NCBI GenBank assembly: GCA_030605085.1
Contig: JAUWBH010000107.1
Coordinates: forward strand, 1-20,900
DNA: 20,900 nt
Direction of reading: 5' to 3'
Source: Promethearchaeota archaeon
GTDB taxonomy: Archaea; Asgardarchaeota; Lokiarchaeia; Sigynarchaeales; SOKP01
Shown in pieces: positions 8,537-16,943 of this stretch. A program made the translations under genes and the position numbers. The notes under the pieces were generated by a model. The model was not told the DNA's origin, did no database searches, and saw nothing but the letters and a program-made list of their open reading frames with translations. How positions within the stretch are numbered: position 1 is the first letter of the stretch; each line of letters begins with the position of its first letter.

Positions 8537-9166
8537 TTACATTCTAGAATCGCTCGTAGGAGGATCTGTGTCTACTTTATTCCGGTTAAAGATTTCTGAT
8601 ATAATATTATTGAAAGTATCTAATCTTTGTTTCCATGGATAGCTTGATTCACCCTTATTTGGTTTTATTGTGAGTTTCCACCTTTTTATTTTGTACTTGC
8701 CTTTTCCATCTACTATTAAAGCTCCATTTTTTCGTATTTTTAGTTCTACTAGTATTTGACCATTCTTTTTCGGAATAATATTAGCAACATCGTGCCATCT
8801 TACCCATTTACTTTTTCCACTTGAATACATTGAAGTTGTCATCCCCATTTTTATTCTCCAAGCAAAACCGTTGTCACTGACTATTAAAAAGCCATTCTCT
8901 CTATCAATCTTGCATTTTGAGGTAATAATTGGATCGCCTACTGGATCCAGACTCATTATTTTTTCGTACATTTTAATTCTGTCGGGGGAAACTTCCCACC
9001 CTTTCATTGGAAAATTTTCAGTAGTTTGTAATTGTGGTGGGGCTACAGTAGTAGTTACTGTCTCACTTACTTCACTTAACTTAATTCCACAGGAAATACA
9101 AAATTTTTGACCAATTTTAGTGACTTTGCCACATGCTGGGCATGTGGATTTTTCTTGTTGAACCAT
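8537..9166 (-). CDS. Zinc ribbon plus PH-like-topology domain protein
   Basis: A 209-residue protein from the preferred start. Residues 9-26 hold a compact zinc ribbon (C9/C12 and C23/C26: CPACG...CISCG). A Thr/Pro/Gln-rich linker follows to about residue 55, then the domain shared with the paralogue at 7857-8357. That domain has PH/GRAM-like predicted topology, with several beta strands and a C-terminal helix. Two ATGs are possible: the one at 9172 is only 1 nt past GGAGG, whereas the one at 9166 is 7 nt past it and is preferred. The gap to the paralogue (8358-8536) is AT-rich with no supported gene; the pair reads in one direction and may be co-transcribed. Function is unknown; a membrane- or protein-binding adaptor is a reasonable guess. 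Confidence 0.82.
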   Translation of the reverse strand: MVQQEKSTCPACGKVTKIGQKFCISCGIKLSEVSETVTTTVAPPQLQTTENFPMKGWEVSPDRIKMYEKIMSLDPVGDPIITSKCKIDRENGFLIVSDNGFAWRIKMGMTTSMYSSGKSKWVRWHDVANIIPKKNGQILVELKIRKNGALIVDGKGKYKIKRWKLTIKPNKGESSYPWKQRLDTFNNIISEIFNRNKVDTDPPTSDSRM

Positions 9167-9495
9167 TTTCATCCCTCCATTCTAATTAAATTAAATTTTA
9201 TGGTAAAAGAAATCACCTTAATTTTTTTAGACAACATAATATTTGTATATAATAATAATATTATTATCATCTATTTTAATGTGACTCTATAATCGTTCAT
9301 CTTCATATCCAGATAATGTTTCATAACAACTCATACATTTTACGATTATCAAGACTAACTTATTCAATATATTCAGGAATATTTTTGGAATTTCAAAAAA
9401 GTTGTTTTGAAAAGAAATAAAATAAATCCTAAATAAATAATTATTATAATGACAGTGAAATTGGAAAGAAAAAAGTAAGATTGGAGGGCAATAAC
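9167..9495. other. Divergent intergenic region, no gene seen
   Basis: This AT-rich spacer separates the minus-strand zinc-ribbon/PH-like gene from the plus-strand radical SAM gene and should hold both promoters. It contains a 16-bp perfect AT-only palindrome at 9252-9267. GGAGGG at 9483-9488, 7 nt before the TTG at 9496, is the ribosome-binding site of the radical SAM gene. No supported coding sequence or RNA was seen. Confidence 0.6.
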
Positions 9496-10956
9496 TTGAA
9501 AATTGCTTTAATCAATCCTAGTCCGATATTAGGAGAAAAAGAACAATTTTATGGACAAAAATGGCCTCCATTAGGAATTATATTATTAGGAACAATTTTA
9601 AAAGAACAAGGTCATCAGGTTAGATTATTAGATCAAGCATCTAACGGATTTAGTTTTGAAGAATTATTAAATTGGATAACAAGAGTAGATCCAGAAGTTA
9701 TTGGAATTACTGCCTTTACTGTAGGGTTTTTATCTTCCATTAAAATATCCCAGATGGCTAAAAAATGGAATCCAAATGTAAAAATTGTGTTAGGACATTA
9801 CCATCCAACGATATGTGCTGATAAAATTTTAGAAAAGTATAATCATCTCATTGATTATTGTGTTCGAGGGGAAAATGAATATATTTTGTCCAATTTAATT
9901 AATTATCTGGAAAACGATCCCAATCGTGAACCTACTGATATATTAGGGTTAAGCTATCGATTTAATGGGAAAATTAAACACAATCTTGATTGTCCAGTAA
10001 CTAAAAATTTGGACGATTTACCTTTTCCTGATCGTTCACTTCTTAATATTCAATATCGCCAAAATTTAGCAGGGATAGAATTAATGGATTCAAAATTCGC
10101 GTCAACTTTTTTTACTCGTGGCTGTCCTTATGGGTGTACTTATTGTGCCGTGGCTAAATTTTCAAATAGACGATATAGATCCAAATCACCTGAACGTTTG
10201 GTTGAAGAGTTTTCATATTTAGCTTCAAAAGGATATTCTGAAATTGCATTTGTAGACGATAATTTTTCGCTTAATCTTAAGAATGTGTTAAAATTTTGTA
10301 AATTACTTAGGAAAGAAAATATTGATGTCAATTGGCACGCTGAAATGCGGGTTGATAGAGTTACAAGGGAATTTTTTGAACATATGGCATCAGCTGGTTG
10401 TAAATCGGTTAGTTTTGGAATTGAGAGCGCTAATCAAAGAATTTTAAATTATTATAATAAAAAAATAACGCCTGACCAATCTCTTAGAGCTATTAAAATG
10501 GCAAAAAGAGCTAAAATTGATTTCGTTATTGGTTTATTTATGGTTGGAGCTCCCTCAGAATCCATATCCGAGTGTCAAAACACGATTCAATTCGCAATGA
10601 ATTCAGGTTTGGATTTTTTCTTTCTAAATGTAGTTGAAGCCTGGCCCGGAATCCCAATGTGGGATGATCTAGTATCAAAGGGACTTATTAATGAAGACAG
10701 AAATTGGGAATCTTCAATAAGAGTAATAGATTTAACTCACACGGAAGCACAGAGACAAATTATATTGGGTTTGATTACACAAGCGTATAGGCAATATATC
10801 TCGTTTAGAAACATAAAATTTCTTCCTAATATGCTATTAAGTTCGTATAAGCGAAAAATCGGTTTGAATTTTTTGAAACATATTAATAGTGGAATGAGAA
10901 CGATTATGCGGTTAAGACATCTAAAAATGTCTGGTTTTGGCAAATTTGAAAAATAA
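9496..10956 (+). CDS. Cobalamin-binding-domain radical SAM protein, main paralogue group
   Basis: A 486-residue enzyme from the TTG at 9496. That start is preferred over the in-frame TTG at 9481 because GGAGGG lies between them and because the resulting N-terminus (KIALINPSP) matches the other copies. The B12-binding domain spans about 1-150 and keeps the GHYHPT loop (100-105). The linker PFPDR at about 176-180 leads to the radical SAM core with Cys210, Cys214 and Cys217 (CPYGCTYC), then FVDDNFSLN, FGIESANQR and a GAPSE segment. The C-terminal part has the WPGIPMW and NWESSIRVIDL signature shared with the three copies at 15.4-19.9 kb. It is a monocistronic plus-strand gene ending 29 nt from the convergent deacetylase. 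Likely chemistry is cobalamin-assisted carbon methylation or carbon-carbon rearrangement; the substrate is unknown. It is soluble, with basic, hydrophobic C-terminal helices. Confidence 0.9.
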   Translation: MKIALINPSPILGEKEQFYGQKWPPLGIILLGTILKEQGHQVRLLDQASNGFSFEELLNWITRVDPEVIGITAFTVGFLSSIKISQMAKKWNPNVKIVLGHYHPTICADKILEKYNHLIDYCVRGENEYILSNLINYLENDPNREPTDILGLSYRFNGKIKHNLDCPVTKNLDDLPFPDRSLLNIQYRQNLAGIELMDSKFASTFFTRGCPYGCTYCAVAKFSNRRYRSKSPERLVEEFSYLASKGYSEIAFVDDNFSLNLKNVLKFCKLLRKENIDVNWHAEMRVDRVTREFFEHMASAGCKSVSFGIESANQRILNYYNKKITPDQSLRAIKMAKRAKIDFVIGLFMVGAPSESISECQNTIQFAMNSGLDFFFLNVVEAWPGIPMWDDLVSKGLINEDRNWESSIRVIDLTHTEAQRQIILGLITQAYRQYISFRNIKFLPNMLLSSYKRKIGLNFLKHINSGMRTIMRLRHLKMSGFGKFEK

Positions 10957-10985
10957 TCGAAAAATAAAACAGTAATAATATAGAT

Positions 10986-11782
<797 letters not shown>

Positions 11783-11786
<4 letters not shown>

Positions 11787-12553
11787 TCAATTTCTTTTGC
11801 TAATTCATAATAAATATCTTTTTGAGACTTGTATTGGCTAATGCGTTTTATACTACGACGCATGTTTAAATGTCTTCCGCTTGTCAATACTGAAATAAAA
11901 TTTAAAGTTTTGATTTTCCCCTTTTTCATTTTTCTGATTAGATATATTAAAGAATCTGAGAAAACCTTGTCGATTCCTAACGAATTTGGTGGTTGCTTAA
12001 ATCCACCTGCTTTAAAAAATATGTCTTTTCTAACGATTATATTAGATCCTGAAAGTTCAGGATATCCGAATAAATTCTTAAGAAAATACCATAAATGCAT
12101 ATTAATGTTATGAAAAAAATATGATGTTATGGTAAATGTTAGGGAACCCAATTTAAAGGAAATAGCTTTTTTATCATAATATTTAAATCTAGCACTACAT
12201 GCAAAAAGATTTTTATCTTTTTCAAAAATTCTATAAATTTTTTGTAAAAATAATGGGTCTATCAATGTATCTGCATCTAAAAATAAGAGTAAATCACCAG
12301 ATGTTTTTGGTACAACATAATTTAATTGAAATACCTTACCTTTTTGGGGTGATATATACACTTTAGCAAATTTTTTAGCTATAGAAACGGTTTTATCGGA
12401 GCTTTGTCCATCAACTACGAGAATTTCATAAGGAATATCACATTTTTGCTTTTTAACAGCTATTAACGTTTCCTTTATGTTAGTCTCCTCATTAAATGTC
12501 GGGATAATGATTGAAATTTTTTTAGGTTTATATTTCTGATTAATTAGTTTCAT
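11783..12553 (-). CDS. Family-2 glycosyltransferase
   Basis: A 256-residue GT-A-fold glycosyltransferase. The N-terminal SIIIPTFNEETNIKETL and VVDGQSSDKTV segments bind the nucleotide, FLDADT at about 91-96 supplies the metal-binding DxD, and PELSGSNIIVRKDIF is the acceptor-side segment typical of the family. There is a hydrophobic stretch at about 135-165 but no clear membrane domain, so it is likely cytosolic and perhaps membrane-associated, adding a sugar to a lipid or glycan carrier. It is the first gene of a two-gene operon with the deacetylase, which it overlaps by 4 nt. The start at 12553 has no evident ribosome-binding site. The 131-bp divergent region to the acyltransferase gene suggests joint regulation. 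Confidence 0.9.
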
Positions 12554-12648
12554 TATGCTTTTTACAAGTAGATTGATTATTGAACATAGGATAAAATTTT
12601 AGTCAAAAATATCAATGTTTATAATTAAAACATGATTTTTTATTATTC

Positions 12649-12655
12649 TATAAAA
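12649..12655 (+). promoter_or_regulatory. Putative TATA box for the membrane acyltransferase
   Basis: TATAAAA lies 30-36 nt upstream of the ATG at 12685. That spacing fits an archaeal promoter giving a very short or leaderless transcript, in line with the absence of a ribosome-binding site. Confidence 0.5.
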
Positions 12656-12684
12656 GATTTAAATTTAATAAAATAAGTGTTAAC

Positions 12685-13782
12685 ATGAAAAAAGGATTTA
12701 TAATTTCATTTAGCCTCTTACTCTCAAATGTTGCATTTGTCATTTTATTTATAATACATAGAATTTTTTTTTCAATTCCATGGATAAATGGAATATATAT
12801 TTACATAGTATTTGGGTTATCGTTAATTTTCTATAAATATAGTGTAATTGTCTATGGCGGAGTTATAATTGCTTATTTGTTATTAATTCTTTTGTATGTC
12901 TTAGGATATAATTTAGCAAGAACCAGACAATTAACTGGTTCAATAATGTTTGTTTTTAGTTTATTAGGATTTGTATTAATTACTTTCATCACAATTATAT
13001 ATGCTCATTTTGGTATCTTATTTAATAAAGATTTAACTCTTAATACAAGATTAATGTTATGTTTACTCTTTTTACCTATTAATTTTGCATTAAGTTTAAT
13101 CCTAGTTATAGTAAATACAGATCTTTTGATATTCTTAAAAGATTTGATAAAAGCTAGAAAAATTTGGAAACATAAGAGACCTGAATTTAAAATTGAGGTA
13201 AAGGGCAAAATAACTTATATTAATATAGAAACGGATGAATATCTCTTCACTCCAGTACCAATGTTAATTATTGCAAAATATCTTCAGAGTCAAGGATTTT
13301 CTATTTCATGGTTTATAAAAGGCGCTTTTAATCATTTATTCTCCTTAATTGTTACATATTTAGCTGGGTGGCCACGAGCTCGAAATAAATTATTTCGATT
13401 TATTGGAATGAAAATAGGAAGAAATTGCCATATTTCTGAAAAAGCAATACCTGACCCCCTTTTACCTGAATTAATTGAATTTGAAGATGGAAGTGGCTGT
13501 GGGATTGGTGTAAAACTATTAACTCATAATGCAATGCATATAAAACATGGAAGCTTCAGTTTTGGTCCAATTAAAGTTTGTGAAAATGCTAGAATCGGAG
13601 CTTATTCGCTAATTTTACCTGGTGTCACAATTGGCAGATGTTCAATTATTGGAGCCAGATCAGTAGTGGCGGATGATATTCCTCCATATTCTATTGCTGT
13701 TGGTTCTCCTGCTAAAGTCGTGCGGCAATTTACTGAATCTGAAAAAGAAGAGGCAAATAGAAAGTTTTCAATCAATCTTTAA
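12685..13782 (+). CDS. Multi-spanning membrane protein with left-handed beta-helix (hexapeptide) acyltransferase domain
   Basis: A 365-residue fusion. Residues about 7-150 contain four or five hydrophobic membrane helices (about 7-25, 33-50, 55-77, 85-107, 123-148). A soluble part follows with a KGKITYINIETDEY strand region, a second hydrophobic patch at about 205-228, and a hexapeptide-repeat domain at about 240-346. That domain includes IGRNCHIS, GIGVKLLTHNAMH with the likely catalytic His281, ARIGAYSLILPGVTIG and the terminal SPAKVVR typical of O-acetyl or succinyltransferases. It probably acylates a sugar or lipid-linked glycan at the cytosolic membrane face using acetyl-CoA. It sits divergently to the glycosyltransferase/deacetylase pair, which fits glycan decoration and its removal. 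The acceptor is unknown. Confidence 0.85.
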   Translation: MKKGFIISFSLLLSNVAFVILFIIHRIFFSIPWINGIYIYIVFGLSLIFYKYSVIVYGGVIIAYLLLILLYVLGYNLARTRQLTGSIMFVFSLLGFVLITFITIIYAHFGILFNKDLTLNTRLMLCLLFLPINFALSLILVIVNTDLLIFLKDLIKARKIWKHKRPEFKIEVKGKITYINIETDEYLFTPVPMLIIAKYLQSQGFSISWFIKGAFNHLFSLIVTYLAGWPRARNKLFRFIGMKIGRNCHISEKAIPDPLLPELIEFEDGSGCGIGVKLLTHNAMHIKHGSFSFGPIKVCENARIGAYSLILPGVTIGRCSIIGARSVVADDIPPYSIAVGSPAKVVRQFTESEKEEANRKFSINL

Positions 13783-13847
13783 TAAAATCGTCAATAATTT
13801 TATTAACTTTAATTTGATTATTCTCTAATATGAAATGATAATGAAGA

Positions 13848-13862
13848 TTCAACAATGTTGAA
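13848..13862. repeat. 15-bp palindrome upstream of the small membrane ORF
   Basis: TTCAACA and TGTTGAA are perfect inverted arms around one central base, 21 nt before the ATG at 13884. It is less AT-biased than its surroundings and has operator-like size. The bases around it repeat GAAGATT (13843-13849 and 13860-13866). Confidence 0.35.
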
Positions 13863-13883
13863 GATTGTTCTACGGATAACACA

Positions 13884-14072
13884 ATGTCATATTCAAAAAT
13901 ATCATTTATTCAAAAAATGGATCTTTCTTTTAAAGCAGAACCAATTTTTAGTAGAAAATCAATTTGGGATTATGTTCAACTAATTATATATCCTTTTGTT
14001 TTATTAGCATTATTCATTTGTAATTTTATGATTTTTAATGTGATTTTATATTTCTCATCGTCAAAAAAATAA
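13884..14072 (+). CDS. Small single-span membrane protein, hypothetical
   Basis: A 62-residue ORF with a polar N-terminal half containing aromatic and lysine residues, one strong hydrophobic segment at about 33-57, and a short Ser/Lys tail. No family is recognised. The ATG has no clear ribosome-binding site, and the only support is its membrane-protein-like composition and position in a 400-bp gap between two membrane-protein genes on the same strand. It could be a chance ORF in AT-rich DNA. Confidence 0.4.
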   Translation: MSYSKISFIQKMDLSFKAEPIFSRKSIWDYVQLIIYPFVLLALFICNFMIFNVILYFSSSKK

Positions 14073-14154
14073 TGAATAAAATTTTATATTAAAAGATTTA
14101 ATATCAATAAATGTACTATATTGAATTATTTAATAGAAATTTAATTGAAAAATA

Positions 14155-14160
14155 TTTATA
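14155..14160 (+). promoter_or_regulatory. Putative TATA box for the zinc-ribbon membrane protein
   Basis: TTTATA within AAAAATATTTATAG is centred about 27 nt before the ATG at 14184, suggesting a leaderless transcript. No ribosome-binding site is seen before that ATG, which agrees. Confidence 0.35.
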
Positions 14161-14183
14161 GAAATCTATTTGGTAGATAAGTA

Positions 14184-14693
14184 ATGTTTTGTCCAAATTG
14201 CGGTCAAAAAACAGAAAACCCAAATCAAAGGTTTTGCATGAATTGTGGAGGTGAACTTTCACTCACTCCTGTAGCTCCTCAATATACACCAACAACTATA
14301 TCACAGAGAACGCCAGTATATACTACCCCCCCGGGCTATACTAGCCAACAAAAGTCAGAAGAAATTGGTCTAACTTCAATATTGTGTCTAATCTTCGCAC
14401 TCATATCTATTAGTTTAGTGATAATCAATTTGATAGTATTACTGAATCTCGGCTTTTATCGTTATGGGCTCACAATGATGGTGGCAGTCATCGTAAGTCA
14501 TTTTGTGGGATTATTGCTTGGAATTGTATCTAAAGTAAATAGTAAATTAGCAGAAAATTCGGGAACAACAAATTCTGTTCAGAAAGTTGGAAATACATTT
14601 GGGATTTTGGGGATTATCTTCAATGCCATACTGTTGGCATTCGCCATTATATTACTCCCCGTCCTTTTGCAAGCAACGGGACAACTTCCATAA
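14184..14693 (+). CDS. Zinc-ribbon membrane protein (three predicted membrane segments)
   Basis: A 169-residue protein. A compact zinc ribbon with C3/C6 and C18/C21 (CPNCG...CMNCG) opens the chain. A Pro/Thr/Gln-rich flexible linker runs from about 28 to 58. Hydrophobic segments follow at about 62-88, 95-116 and 138-162, joined by a polar Ser/Asn loop at about 117-137. This zinc_ribbon_2-plus-membrane layout resembles DUF4190/DUF4870-like small membrane proteins in bacteria and archaea; the function is unknown. The ribbon would face the cytosol. It is the last intact plus-strand gene before a scar region, and the sequence of its last 12 codons recurs as a relic at 15273-15308. Confidence 0.85.
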   Translation: MFCPNCGQKTENPNQRFCMNCGGELSLTPVAPQYTPTTISQRTPVYTTPPGYTSQQKSEEIGLTSILCLIFALISISLVIINLIVLLNLGFYRYGLTMMVAVIVSHFVGLLLGIVSKVNSKLAENSGTTNSVQKVGNTFGILGIIFNAILLAFAIILLPVLLQATGQLP

Positions 14694-14762
14694 GTCAGGT
14701 TATCAATTTTATTAAAATTTATAATGATATGTTCCGTTAAAGTTATAAATTATTTTTTATTA

Positions 14763-15095
14763 TTATTTATATCTAAATCCTTTAGAGCAATATCTAAAAT
14801 TTACAATCGTTCGGGAGCCGTGAGCCTTAGCAATACTAGCGATCCTGCGAGCAATATAAATCTGAGAACTATAATTGCAACTAATCCCGACATAGTCTGG
14901 CTGGAACTGCTCAATTAATTTCTCGAGAACTTTCAAATTTACTGTTTTTAGACGATTATCGATTATACGGACATCAGCTATATCCTTGATATTCGCTGCT
15001 ATGTATTCCAATCCCAATGGGGGAAAAATAATGCTTGAATGAGGTCCACCCTTGTAGACATTAGGATAATTCGGCTTTATTAATAGCACGCGCAA
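14763..15095 (-). pseudogene. Truncated cobalamin-binding/radical SAM gene (N-terminal stump)
   Basis: About 110 residues corresponding only to the N-terminal B12-binding domain: RVLLIKPNYPN, FPPLGLEYIAANI, VRIIDNR, PDYVGISCNYSSQIYIARRIA and HGSRTIV. In intact relatives the last strand is followed by a GGxHxT loop; here the homology stops after TIV and about 12 unrelated residues follow before the stop. No radical SAM domain is present downstream. The start is probably the TTG at 15095, which has GGGAG 10 nt before it, rather than the ATG at 15113. Its codon use is less AT-rich than the neighbouring radical SAM genes, and it is not simply a broken copy of one of them. A deletion junction near 14800 is likely. 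Confidence 0.7.
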
Positions 15096-15272
15096 AGTCG
15101 ATTCATCTCCCATGGTAAAATTAAGCTCTCCTGATAAGCAAAATAAGATTCCATTTCTTTAAATAATGAGTTTTTACACCTTTTCATATATTAAAACAAT
15201 TCTTCGAAAAATTATATAATGAATATAAATAAATTACTTTTATAATATTAAAATGAACTGTAGGGTTTTTTT

Positions 15273-15308
15273 CCCGTCCTTCTGCATGCAACGCAACAAC
15301 TTCCATGA
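15273..15308 (+). pseudogene. 3'-end relic of a paralogue of the zinc-ribbon membrane protein
   Basis: This 36-bp stretch aligns without gaps to the last 12 codons of the gene ending at 14693, with 31 of 36 bases identical. It reads PVLLHATQQLP-stop against PVLLQATGQLP-stop. No related coding sequence precedes it: a run of T and unrelated sequence lie upstream. It is best read as the remaining tail of a lost tandem duplicate. A 60-residue antisense ORF across it (15184-15366) is considered spurious. Confidence 0.6.
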
Positions 15309-15422
15309 TAGTCGTATTAACAATTATCTTCGCGGATCTACAAGATCTTCCACCCATAGTTTTCATCGAAAAAATGCTTATTAAGTAGAATCAATTATTA
15401 TAATTTTATATGGTAATCGTAT

Positions 15423-16862
15423 TTAGAATCTTTTTTCACTTAATGAATCCAACATCCTTAACGATGATTGAAAATCTTTGCCTAGACTTTTTATTTTATC
15501 TCGGCGATAACTACTTCTAAATGACCTTACAGCTTGCTTGAAAATGAATCTCGGTCTTGCTAATGAATAAAATTTTCGATATGTTCTTCTTATTACTTCT
15601 ATTAAAAAATCCAGATTGATATTATAAAATGGAAGTTCAGCTACTCGAACACCAGTTTCCCAATATTTATTTTCATCAACCTTATTTTGTTCTACTAATT
15701 CGTTCCATATTTTTATACCAGGATATACTTCAAATACATGAAACATGGCATAATCAATGTCTAAATTCAATGCTAACTTTATGGTTTTTTGGATATCACT
15801 AATCTTTTCGATAGGTGCGCCAAGAATAAAAGATGCAAATATCATGTCAATTCCAGCTTTCCTTGCCTTTTTTATAGCCAATTTGCTCTGAGAGGGTATA
15901 ATGTTTTTATTATAATAGTCTAACACTCGTTGCGAACCGCTTTCCATACCAAAAAAAATTGTTTTAACATTAGCCCTATTCATATATTCATACATTTCTT
16001 TGGTTCCTTCTATTCTGGCTTCACAGTGTAATATTAAATCGATTTTTTCTTTTATAATATGTTTACAGATATCTTCTACCCATTTAGGATTTACAGTAAA
16101 ATTATCATCCATTATCATTATTTCCCGGTATCCTTCAGATTCCATAATTTGTAACTCTTGAATAATATTTGTTACTGATCTATGTCGCCAACTATCTTGG
16201 TTAACTGAACAGAATCGGCATTGATATGGACATCCACGGCTCATTACAATTGTTCCAGATTTCTCGGTAGATATGTCCAATCCTCCCATAGACATTTTAT
16301 ATTGAGAACCCTTGAGTAATCTACGATCAGGAACTGGAAACTTATCAATATCTCTTTCTAATTCACGAGGTGCAGTTGATTTGATAATTCCATTTTTTCT
16401 ATAAAATAGCCCATTGATATCAGCATAGTTAGCATTATTGGTTTGAATTAATGGTAATAATTCTAACATTGTATATTCACCCTCACCTCGGACACAAAAA
16501 TCTATAAAATCATATTTCTTTAATATCCTTTCCGCACAGACTGTTTGATAATTACCTAAAATTATCTTAATATTTGGATTCCAATCTTTAGCTAATTTCG
16601 CTATTTTGATTCCAGATAGAAAAGATCGGGTTAAAATCGAAATACCTAAAACATCAGGGTCCTGCTTTTTTATCCAATTTAATACTTGAGAAAAATTATA
16701 ATCAGTTGCACCATGATCTAATATTGACACCTCGTATCCATTCTCAATTAAGATTCCAGCGATATATAATAAACCTAAAGGCTCGGCAAACGAGCTGAAC
16801 ATCGGCCGAGGATCCTCACGTTTTAAATCCATTGGAACTGGAAAAATTAGAGCAATCTTCAT
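15423..16862 (-). CDS. Cobalamin-binding-domain radical SAM protein, third gene of the tandem cluster
   Basis: A 479-residue member of the main paralogue group. The B12-binding domain covers about 1-150; its loop is GNYQT (103-107), so the His-Pro pair of the GHYHP copies is lost. PVPDR at 176-180 forms the linker. The radical SAM cluster is CPYQCRFC with Cys211, Cys215 and Cys218, followed by IMDDNFTVN, FGMESGSQR and LGAPIE. The C-terminal signature reads YPGIKIW and YWETGVRVAEL, then a basic, hydrophobic tail (about 420-479). The ATG at 16862 follows an A-run and lacks a ribosome-binding site. It is last in a probable minus-strand transcript, 81 nt after the preceding copy. Reaction and substrate are unknown. 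Confidence 0.9.
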   Translation of the reverse strand: MKIALIFPVPMDLKREDPRPMFSSFAEPLGLLYIAGILIENGYEVSILDHGATDYNFSQVLNWIKKQDPDVLGISILTRSFLSGIKIAKLAKDWNPNIKIILGNYQTVCAERILKKYDFIDFCVRGEGEYTMLELLPLIQTNNANYADINGLFYRKNGIIKSTAPRELERDIDKFPVPDRRLLKGSQYKMSMGGLDISTEKSGTIVMSRGCPYQCRFCSVNQDSWRHRSVTNIIQELQIMESEGYREIMIMDDNFTVNPKWVEDICKHIIKEKIDLILHCEARIEGTKEMYEYMNRANVKTIFFGMESGSQRVLDYYNKNIIPSQSKLAIKKARKAGIDMIFASFILGAPIEKISDIQKTIKLALNLDIDYAMFHVFEVYPGIKIWNELVEQNKVDENKYWETGVRVAELPFYNINLDFLIEVIRRTYRKFYSLARPRFIFKQAVRSFRSSYRRDKIKSLGKDFQSSLRMLDSLSEKRF

Positions 16863-16943
16863 TTTTTTTGCTTATTAATGTTCGATCTTTTAATTAAAAT
16901 CTTTATAATTTGTTAATAATGGTTATTGATGAATCCCATCCCT

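Noticed and set aside
9252..9267. 16-bp AT-only palindrome as an operator or hairpin
   Set aside because: It is composed only of A and T in a TAA/ATT repeat context, so chance is sufficient; it is mentioned only under the intergenic region.
15184..15366. Minus-strand 60-codon ORF
   Set aside because: It runs antisense across the 36-bp relic of the zinc-ribbon membrane gene, has no ribosome-binding site and no recognisable motif.
14694..15422. Insertion sequence or transposon as cause of the scar
   Set aside because: No transposase fragment, terminal inverted repeat or target duplication was found. Deletion after duplication explains the remnants.
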